A stretch of 64,000 nucleotides of DNA, from contig NZ_JABJWH010000040.1 of NCBI RefSeq assembly GCF_015265435.1, positions 216,258-280,257 of the forward strand, written 5' to 3'. A program made the position numbers and the translations under genes. Positions within the stretch are counted from its first letter, which is position 1. The number at the start of each line of letters is the position of its first letter. This DNA comes from Alloalcanivorax profundimaris (GTDB taxonomy: Bacteria; Pseudomonadota; Gammaproteobacteria; Pseudomonadales; Alcanivoracaceae). The notes beneath the pieces are model-generated. The model saw only the letters and a program-made list of their open reading frames with translations. It ran no database searches and had not been told where the DNA came from. Below, in pieces: positions 57,971 to 64,000 of this stretch.

Positions 57971-59317
57971 ATGGGTCGACGTCGCAAGAAAAAGCTGCCG
58001 GAAATGCCGGTGGCCGCCACCATTGAAAGCCTCAGCCATGACGGTCGGGGGATTGCCCGGCTGGATGGCAAGACCACCTTCATCGACAACGCCCTGCCCG
58101 GCGAGCAGGTGTTCTTCCAGTACACCTACATGCGCCGCAAGTTCGACGAGGGGCGGGCGGTGGAAATCCTGGAGGCGTCCCCGGACCGGGTCGAGCCGCC
58201 CTGTGCCCACGCCCTGATCTGTGGTGGCTGCAGCCTGCAGCACGTGGCGCCGGCCAGCCAGATCCGCCGCAAGGAGGCGGTGCTCGCCGAGCAGTTGGCC
58301 CATTTCGGCGGCCTGCAGCCGGAATCCTGGCTGGCGCCGCTTACCGGCCCGGTCACCGGGTACCGGGGCAAGGCGCGTATGGGCGCCAAGTTCATCGACG
58401 CCCGTGGCGAAACCCTGGTGGGCTTCCGCGAGAAACGCAACAGCTTCATCGCCGACCTGCACCGCTGCGAGGTGCTGATTCCGGAGGTGGGCCACCGGCT
58501 GGACGACCTGCGCGCGCTCATGGACGGCCTGGAGAGCCGCCACCGCATTCCCCAGATCGAGGTGGCCCGGGGCGACGACGCCGTGGCCCTGGTGTTCCGT
58601 CACCTGGATCCGCTGCCCGCCGCCGACCTGGCGAAGCTGGTGGCCTTCTGCCAGGACAAGGGCCTGCAGCTGTACCTGCAGCCGGGCAACGAGAGCACCG
58701 TGCACCGGGTCTGGCCGGAGCAGGGCGAGGAGCGCCTCTATTACCGCCATGCCCCCCACGGGCCGGACACGGAAGGCGCCGAGCTGGCTTTTCACCCCAC
58801 GGACTTCACCCAGGTCAATGCGGAGATCAACCGCCGCATGGTTCCCTTGGCATTGGATTTGCTGGAGGTCGAGGCGCATCATCAGGTGCTTGATCTGTTC
58901 TGCGGCCTGGGCAACTTCACCATTCCGGCGGCGCGCCGCGCGGCCCGGGTGGTGGGTGTGGAAGGCAGCGACGCCATGGTGGAGCGCGGTTACGAGAATG
59001 CGCGCCGCAACGACCTGGAAAACCTGGAATTCCATGCCTGGGACCTGAGCCGCGAGCCGGAGGGTCAACCCTGGGCCCGGCAGGCCTACCATCGGGTGCT
59101 GCTGGACCCGCCCCGCAGTGGTGCGCTTGAAATGGTGCGGCTGATGCCCCATTTCGGTGCGGATCGCCTGGTGTATGTCTCCTGCAATCCGGCCACGCTG
59201 GCCCGGGATGCCGGGGAACTGGTGGCGCGGGGCTACCGTCTGAAAGCGGCGGGTGTGATGGATATGTTCCCGCACACCGCCCACGTTGAGTCGATCGCCG
59301 TGTTCGACCGACGCTAG
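57971..59317 (+). CDS. rlmD: 23S rRNA (uracil-1939-C5)-methyltransferase RlmD
   Basis: A 448-residue SAM-dependent enzyme. It has a TRAM domain (residues 14-70), the Fe-S cluster Cys set (PPCAHALICGGCSLQHV), and the methyltransferase core with VLDLFCGLGNFTIPAA, a DPPRSGA motif and YVSCNPATLARD, which contains the catalytic Cys. It forms m5U1939 in 23S rRNA. It stands just before relA, as in E. coli and Pseudomonas, separated by 19 bp. Confidence 0.95.
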   Translation: MGRRRKKKLPEMPVAATIESLSHDGRGIARLDGKTTFIDNALPGEQVFFQYTYMRRKFDEGRAVEILEASPDRVEPPCAHALICGGCSLQHVAPASQIRRKEAVLAEQLAHFGGLQPESWLAPLTGPVTGYRGKARMGAKFIDARGETLVGFREKRNSFIADLHRCEVLIPEVGHRLDDLRALMDGLESRHRIPQIEVARGDDAVALVFRHLDPLPAADLAKLVAFCQDKGLQLYLQPGNESTVHRVWPEQGEERLYYRHAPHGPDTEGAELAFHPTDFTQVNAEINRRMVPLALDLLEVEAHHQVLDLFCGLGNFTIPAARRAARVVGVEGSDAMVERGYENARRNDLENLEFHAWDLSREPEGQPWARQAYHRVLLDPPRSGALEMVRLMPHFGADRLVYVSCNPATLARDAGELVARGYRLKAAGVMDMFPHTAHVESIAVFDRR

Positions 59318-59336
59318 CGAAAGGACAGGAATTGCA

Positions 59337-61574
59337 ATGGTAACCGTACGCCGGCAACAGACCGACGAGGTCGAGGCCCGGGACTGGCGGGCTTGGCTGG
59401 AACAGCTCACCGCCCGCGTTCCGGTACGTGATCGGGAAATCCTGGAGCGCGCCTGCGCCCGAGCGGAACAATGCGAACGCGCCGGCGAGGCCGCCGGCGG
59501 GCACTGGCCCTATGGCAAGGGGTGCCTGGCCATCGGCCTGGAAATGGCGGACGTGCTCGCCGATCTCGGCGCCGACGCCGAGGCCTTGCCCGCGGCGGTG
59601 CTCTACCGGGCGGTCCGCGAGGGCCAGCTGTCGCTGCTGGAAGTGGAGAAGGAGTTCGGCGCCCCCCTGGCCACCCTGATCGAGGGCGTGCTGCGCATGG
59701 CCGCCATCGGCACCAGCCTCAACCCCACCCGCAAGGCGGTGCTCGGCCAGCAGGACGGCCAGCTCGATAACGTCCGCAAGATGCTGCTGGCGATGGTCGA
59801 CGACGTGCGCGTGGCGCTGGTCAAGCTGGCCGAGCGAACCGTGATTATCCGCGCGGTGAAGGAATCCGACCCCGAGCGCCAGCAGAAAGTGGCCCGCGAG
59901 ATTTTCGACATCTACGCGCCGTTGGCCCACCGCTTGGGCGTGGGGCAGTTGAAATGGGAGCTGGAGGACCTGTCGTTCCGCTACCTGCAGCCCGGCGCCT
60001 ATAAAAAGATCGCCAAGCTGCTGGACGAAAAACGCCTGGACCGGGAAGGCTACATCGACGAGGTGATCGACAGCCTGCGCGGCCATCTTGACCGCAACGG
60101 CATCAAGGGCACCCAGGTGTACGGCCGCGCCAAGCACATCTACAGCATCTGGCGGAAGATGCAGAAAAAGCATCTCGATTTCGGCGAGGTCTATGACGTG
60201 CGCGCGGTGCGCGTGCTGGTGCGCGAAGTGCGAGACTGCTACGCCGCCCTGGGCATCGTCCACTCGCTGTGGAAACACGTGCCCAAGGAATTCGACGACT
60301 ACATCGCCAGCCCCAAGGACAACGGCTACCAGAGCCTGCACACCGCCGTGGTCGGCCCGGAGCGCAAGATGCTCGAGGTGCAGATCCGCACCTTCGACAT
60401 GCACGAAGAGGCGGAGCTCGGCGTGTGCGCCCACTGGCGCTACAAGGAAGGCAGCAAGGCCGGCCGCAAGAGCCGCTCCTACGAGCAGCGCATCGCCTGG
60501 CTGCGCCAGGTGCTGGAGTGGCACGACGAGCTGGGCGACAACGCCGACACCATGATCGACGAGCTCAAGCACGGCCTGGTCAGCGACCGGGTTTATGTGT
60601 TCACGCCGGACGGCCATGTGGTGGATCTGGAAGCCGGCGCCACGCCGGTGGATTTCGCCTACCACATCCACACCGAGGTGGGGCACCGCTGCCGGGGCGC
60701 CAAGGTGAACGGCCACATCGTGCCGCTCAACTACAACCTCAACACCGGCGAGCAGGTGGAGATTCTCACCGCCAAGGAAGGCGGCCCCAGCCGCGACTGG
60801 ATGACGCCGTCGCTGGGCTATGTGGCCACGTCCTCGGCGCGGGCGCGCATTCAGCAGTGGTTCAAGCGCCAGGACCGGGACGTGCACATTGCCCAGGGCC
60901 GCGCCATTCTGGAGCGGGAAACCTCCCGCCTGGCCCTGGACCGCATTGATCTGGACGCCCTGGCGCCGCAAATGAACCTGAAGACCGGCGACGACCTGCT
61001 CGCCGCCCTGGGCGCCGGCGATCTGCGCCCCGGCCATGTGGTCAACCAGGCCCAGTCCCTGCTCGGCGACGACCCGCAGCAGGAGCTGGCGTTCGTGCCG
61101 GCGCGCTCCAAGGCGTCGGAAAGCGGCGACGTGACCATCCAGGGGGTGGGCAACCTGCTCACCCACATGGCCGCCTGCTGCCGGCCGGTGCCCGGCGACC
61201 AGGTGATGGGCTTCATCACCCAGGGGCGCGGCGTCACCGTGCACCGCGCCGACTGCCACAATCTTCTGGCGATGCAGGGCGAAGAGCCTAACCGGGTCAT
61301 CGAAGTGAGCTGGGGGGAAGCGGACCGCATCTTCTACCCGGTGGACATCTTCTTGCGCGCCTGGGACCGCCAGGGCCTGCTGCGCGACGTGATCGCCGTG
61401 CTCGCCAACGAGAAGGTCAACGTCACCGCCGTGCACACCGAGTCGCACACCGAGGACAACACCGCCACCATGCTGCTGACCCTGGAAATCGCCTCCCTGG
61501 GCGGCCTCGGCAAAGTGCTGGCGAAGATGGACCAGCTCAAGGGCGTTCTCGAAGTCCGACGCTATAAAAAATAA
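59337..61574 (+). CDS. relA: GTP pyrophosphokinase RelA
   Basis: A 745-residue (p)ppGpp synthetase that answers uncharged tRNA at the ribosome. It has a degenerate HD hydrolase domain (about 1-185), the synthetase domain with RAKHIYSIWRKM, EFDDYIASPKDNGYQSLHTAV (the EFDD motif marks monofunctional RelA), TGS (DRVYVFTPDGHVVDLEAGATPVDFAYHIH), a zinc-finger/RIS region with MAACCRPVPGD and a C-terminal ACT domain. The ATG at 59337 starts MVTVRRQQ after AGGACAGGA. mazG follows at 12 bp. Confidence 0.95.
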   Translation: MVTVRRQQTDEVEARDWRAWLEQLTARVPVRDREILERACARAEQCERAGEAAGGHWPYGKGCLAIGLEMADVLADLGADAEALPAAVLYRAVREGQLSLLEVEKEFGAPLATLIEGVLRMAAIGTSLNPTRKAVLGQQDGQLDNVRKMLLAMVDDVRVALVKLAERTVIIRAVKESDPERQQKVAREIFDIYAPLAHRLGVGQLKWELEDLSFRYLQPGAYKKIAKLLDEKRLDREGYIDEVIDSLRGHLDRNGIKGTQVYGRAKHIYSIWRKMQKKHLDFGEVYDVRAVRVLVREVRDCYAALGIVHSLWKHVPKEFDDYIASPKDNGYQSLHTAVVGPERKMLEVQIRTFDMHEEAELGVCAHWRYKEGSKAGRKSRSYEQRIAWLRQVLEWHDELGDNADTMIDELKHGLVSDRVYVFTPDGHVVDLEAGATPVDFAYHIHTEVGHRCRGAKVNGHIVPLNYNLNTGEQVEILTAKEGGPSRDWMTPSLGYVATSSARARIQQWFKRQDRDVHIAQGRAILERETSRLALDRIDLDALAPQMNLKTGDDLLAALGAGDLRPGHVVNQAQSLLGDDPQQELAFVPARSKASESGDVTIQGVGNLLTHMAACCRPVPGDQVMGFITQGRGVTVHRADCHNLLAMQGEEPNRVIEVSWGEADRIFYPVDIFLRAWDRQGLLRDVIAVLANEKVNVTAVHTESHTEDNTATMLLTLEIASLGGLGKVLAKMDQLKGVLEVRRYKK

Positions 61575-61586
61575 AGGAGCCTGCCG

Positions 61587-62387
61587 ATGACCGTTAAGCC
61601 GCCTTCCGCCGAAGCCGCCATCGCCGAGTTGCTGTCGATCATGGCGCGGCTGCGCGATCCGGACGGCGGCTGCCCCTGGGACCTGAAACAGGACTTCGAC
61701 AGCATCGTGCCCTACACCGTGGAAGAGGCCTTTGAAGTGGCTGAAGCGGTGGCGCGGCGGGATTACCCTGAGCTCAAGGAAGAGCTCGGCGACCTGCTGC
61801 TGCAGGTAGTGTTCCATTCGCAGATGGCCCGCGAACAGGGGCTGTTTGATTTCAGCGAAGTAGTAGCGGTGCTCAACGACAAAATGGTGCGCCGCCACCC
61901 GCACGTGTTCGGGGACCGGACCGCCGAGGACGAGCAGGCGGTGAAAGTAAACTGGGAGGCGATCAAAGCCGAGGAGCGCGCCCGCAAGGGCCGTGAGTAC
62001 GACAGCGCCCTGGACGGTGTGCCGGAGGGGCTGCCGGCCCTGCAGCGCGCTCACAAGCTGCAGAAGAAAGCCTCCAAGGTGGGCTTCGACTGGCGCGCCA
62101 CGGCGCCGGTGCGCGCCCATGTGGACAGCGAACTTGAGGAACTGGATCAGGCGATGGCGTCCGGCGACCGCGACGCCATCGAGGACGAATTCGGCGACGT
62201 GCTGTTCACCCTGGTGAATCTGGCCCGGCACCTGAAGCTGGACCCGGACCTGGCCCTGCGCCGCGCCTCGAACAAGTTCGAGGGCCGTTTCCGCCAGGTT
62301 GAACAACTGGCCGGCGCGCCGCTGTCCGATTTCGACGACGACCACCTCGACGCCCTCTGGCGTCAGGCCAAACGCCAATCCGATTAG
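61587..62387 (+). CDS. mazG: Nucleoside triphosphate pyrophosphohydrolase MazG
   Basis: A 266-residue tandem MazG protein. Each half has the metal-binding acidic motif: EEAFEVAEAVARRDYPELKEELGDLLLQVVFH in the first and LEELDQAMAS, EDEFGDVLFTLVNLARHL in the second. It removes non-canonical nucleoside triphosphates and lowers ppGpp under starvation. Its place right after relA is as in E. coli, where mazG follows relA-mazEF; no mazEF genes are seen here. The transcript ends before the ISL3 element. Confidence 0.94.
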   Translation: MTVKPPSAEAAIAELLSIMARLRDPDGGCPWDLKQDFDSIVPYTVEEAFEVAEAVARRDYPELKEELGDLLLQVVFHSQMAREQGLFDFSEVVAVLNDKMVRRHPHVFGDRTAEDEQAVKVNWEAIKAEERARKGREYDSALDGVPEGLPALQRAHKLQKKASKVGFDWRATAPVRAHVDSELEELDQAMASGDRDAIEDEFGDVLFTLVNLARHLKLDPDLALRRASNKFEGRFRQVEQLAGAPLSDFDDDHLDALWRQAKRQSD

Positions 62388-62487
62388 TGCCGGGCCGCTA
62401 ACCCGACCTTCCTACCCCGACCGGCCACCGCCTCAGCCGGGGGTTCTAGCTCGGTAAAATCCGAGAAAGTTCCGGGTGAAATAAAAA

Positions 62488-62546
62488 GGGGTATACGGAT
62501 TTAATGGTTGATGGGGCACCTTCACCCCATCAATCTGATACCACCC
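62488..62546. mobile_element. Candidate end of the ISL3-family element
   Basis: GGGGTATACGGATTTAATGG starting at 62488 lies between mazG and the transposase stop and looks like the terminal inverted repeat of an ISL3-family element. The other end is outside the window, so neither the repeat nor a target duplication can be confirmed. The segment up to the transposase stop has no gene. Confidence 0.45.
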
Positions 62547-63838
62547 TCAGATGGTTGATAGATCGACTCCGTAGTTGAGTTCCTCTGCGAAGTCCGGCAG
62601 TCCGTAACCGATGGTTTTCTTGTAGAAAAGAGAGACCTTCGCAGTCGGTGCCTTCTTCTTGTGCTTCGTGGTGTAGAGCATTCGTGCCCGCATCACCTCG
62701 AAGGAGTAACCGCGCCCTTCACGGTTCTTGTCCTTGGCCAGTCGGTTGATGGACTCCGTGTAAGCGTTGGTGACGGGCATGTCCGTCTCGAAGTAGGTCA
62801 TGATCTCTTCGCGCCAGTTGCCCACAGCCCTGACCAGATCGCTCCAGACTTCCTTCTGGCCTTTCGGAATGGTGGCTATCCACTCGTCCAGGGCGGCTTC
62901 TGACTGGGGCCGTGTGGTGGCGTCCCAGATGCCGTAGAAGCGTTCCTTGTGCTCGTAGGCGGCCAGCAGTTGCGGGAATGCGCCTGTCCAGGTCTCCATG
63001 ATCAGCCGTTCCCGATCTGAAACTTCGTGAGCGCGTTTCAGCAGGATCTTCCGGTCGCCCTTGAGGGTTCGGCTCTGGGAGGGTTTCAGCTCCTTTCTGA
63101 GGCCCTTGCGCACCTTCTCCAGGGCATCGTTGGCCATGCGTACCACATGGAACTTATCGACCACGATGCGGGCCTGTGGCAGCACGGCCTTGACCGCTGC
63201 CCGGTAAGGGTTCCACATGTCCATGCTGACGATCTCGACCTTCTGCCGGTCTTTCAGCTTCATCAGGTAATTGGTCACCACGTCCTGGCGGCGGGTGGCC
63301 AGCAGGTCGAGCAGGGTTCGCTCCTCGATGTTGGTCAGGATGCAGCGGTAGCGCTTGTTCAGGTATAGCTCGTCAATGCCCAGGATGCGGGGCGTCTCGA
63401 AGCGGTGCCAGCGCCCCAGGAACTCGGCGCGGGCGTTGAAGATGTCGCGCACCGTCTTCTCGTCCAGGCCGGTCTCTGTGCCGCCACAAAGGTGTAGGGG
63501 TGGTTGAAGGATTCCTTCTCCACGTACTCATGCAGCCGCAGTGTCATACGGAATCCGTCCACCACCTCCGGTAGCTGGGGCCTGAATGTTGTCTTGCAGG
63601 CCCGGCAGGTGTATCGGCGGCGGACCACCCAGAGAGTGACCCGCTTGCCTTGGATGGGCAGATCACGATGGGGAACATCACGCTTGCCGAACCGCACGAA
63701 CTCACCCTGCACGCCGCATTCCTCGCAGGCGATCGGATCGGGCACGTCCACCTGGAAGTGCATTTCGTCGTCGGTTGATTTGCAGCCCAGTACTTGGTAT
63801 TGCGGCAGGTGAAGGATGTTGTCGGGAAGTTCGGTCAT
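62547..63838 (-). pseudogene. ISL3-family transposase with a frameshift
   Basis: The N-terminal part (63838 to about 63480) has zinc-finger Cys pairs (CEECG, YTCRACKTTFRPQLP) and HEYVEKESFNHPYTFVAA. Its frame then slips. The C-terminal part (from about 63480 to 62547) begins TGLDEKTVRDIFNARAEFLGRW in the other frame and holds the DDE core: GIDELYL, SMDMWNPYRAAV and NAYTESINRLAK. A one-base loss near 63480 explains the split, so one roughly 430-residue transposase is broken. ISL3 transposases of this group (ISPpu12 type) are known to carry lspA, as found next to it here. Confidence 0.88.
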
Positions 63839-63859
63839 GGTGTTGTATAGGCGTAGGTG

Positions 63860-64000
63860 TCAGTCAGATCCATCCGGCTCGGCATTGGTGTTTGTTTTTT
63901 TACCCAAAAAGCTGCCGGAAACGAAAAGTAAGGCACCGAGGACAATTGCAATATCAGCCAGGTTGAAGGCCGGCCAATGCCAGTCTCGCCAATAGAAATC
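63860..64000 (-). CDS. lspA: Lipoprotein signal peptidase LspA, C-terminal end (partial)
   Basis: The last 46 residues of a protein on the minus strand that enters from the right edge. [21 protein letters not shown] contains the catalytic NxAD motif and the last membrane helix of signal peptidase II; a basic tail follows. It lies 22 bp before the ISL3 transposase on the same strand. A chromosomal lspA is normally next to ileS, so this copy is best read as cargo of an ISPpu12-like element, where lspA lies beside the transposase gene. Confidence 0.8.
   Translation of the reverse strand, partial: DFYWRDWHWPAFNLADIAIVLGALLFVSGSFLGKKTNTNAEPDGSD

Noticed and set aside
58917..62378. A very long minus-strand open frame opposite rlmD, relA and mazG
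   Set aside because: It mirrors three well-supported genes and shows the same shadow composition. The same holds for long frames opposite maeB and lepA.

Overview
The window is about 64 kb of GC-rich (mostly well above 60%) gammaproteobacterial chromosome. The order rpoE-rseA-rseB-rseC-mucD-lepA-lepB-rnc-era-recO, followed by pdxJ, a BarA/GacS kinase, cysM, rlmD, relA and mazG, is the arrangement seen in Pseudomonas and its relatives. Gene content and protein style (fadBA, maeB, SelO, LpoB cluster, REP sequences) would fit an Alcanivorax-like marine bacterium. The genus is an inference. No rRNA, tRNA or CRISPR array was seen.

Layout. 1-0.4 kb: end of a TonB-dependent receptor and a truncated PepSY membrane protein. 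0.4-4.5 kb (minus): five-gene envelope lipoprotein operon (LpoB, COG3014-like, YcfL-like, exported protein, PDZ lipoprotein). 4.7-6.3 kb: ybiT. 6.3-8.0 kb: hipBA toxin-antitoxin pair with paired operators. 8.0-12.9 kb: RpiR regulator and a ureide-catabolism operon (PucG-like aminotransferase, allantoate amidohydrolase-like enzyme, MFS carrier), with the same inverted repeat before both units. 13.0-17.6 kb: a lipoprotein, then a Zur-box-controlled zinc operon (ZrgA, ABC ATPase, frameshifted permease, DUF3299 protein).

About 18.1-22.7 kb is an AT-rich accessory island. It opens in a broken NERD-domain gene and holds a PD-(D/E)XK-like protein, a complete type II-A retron on the minus strand (promoter, msr-msd RNA, St85/Ec86-type nucleoside-deoxyribosyltransferase-like effector, reverse transcriptase), an IS481-type transposase relic, and a ParD antitoxin beside a decayed ParE toxin. 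This is the most interesting part of the window: the retron RNA can be folded by eye, and its a1/a2 ends, hairpins and promoter all line up.

23-41 kb returns to core genes: fadBA (minus), recJ, maeB, a small conserved protein, prfB with its programmed frameshift, lysS, a TetR regulator with ung, an HIBYL-CoA hydrolase-like gene, a nitronate monooxygenase-like gene, ygfZ, sdhE-ygfX and selO. 41-57 kb: nadB, the envelope-stress operon, the lep-rnc-era-recO block, pdxJ and barA. 56-62.4 kb: cysM, an exonuclease, rlmD, relA and mazG. From about 62.5 kb to the right edge lies one end of an ISL3-family element with a frameshifted transposase and the 3' end of a cargo lspA gene, resembling ISPpu12-type elements.
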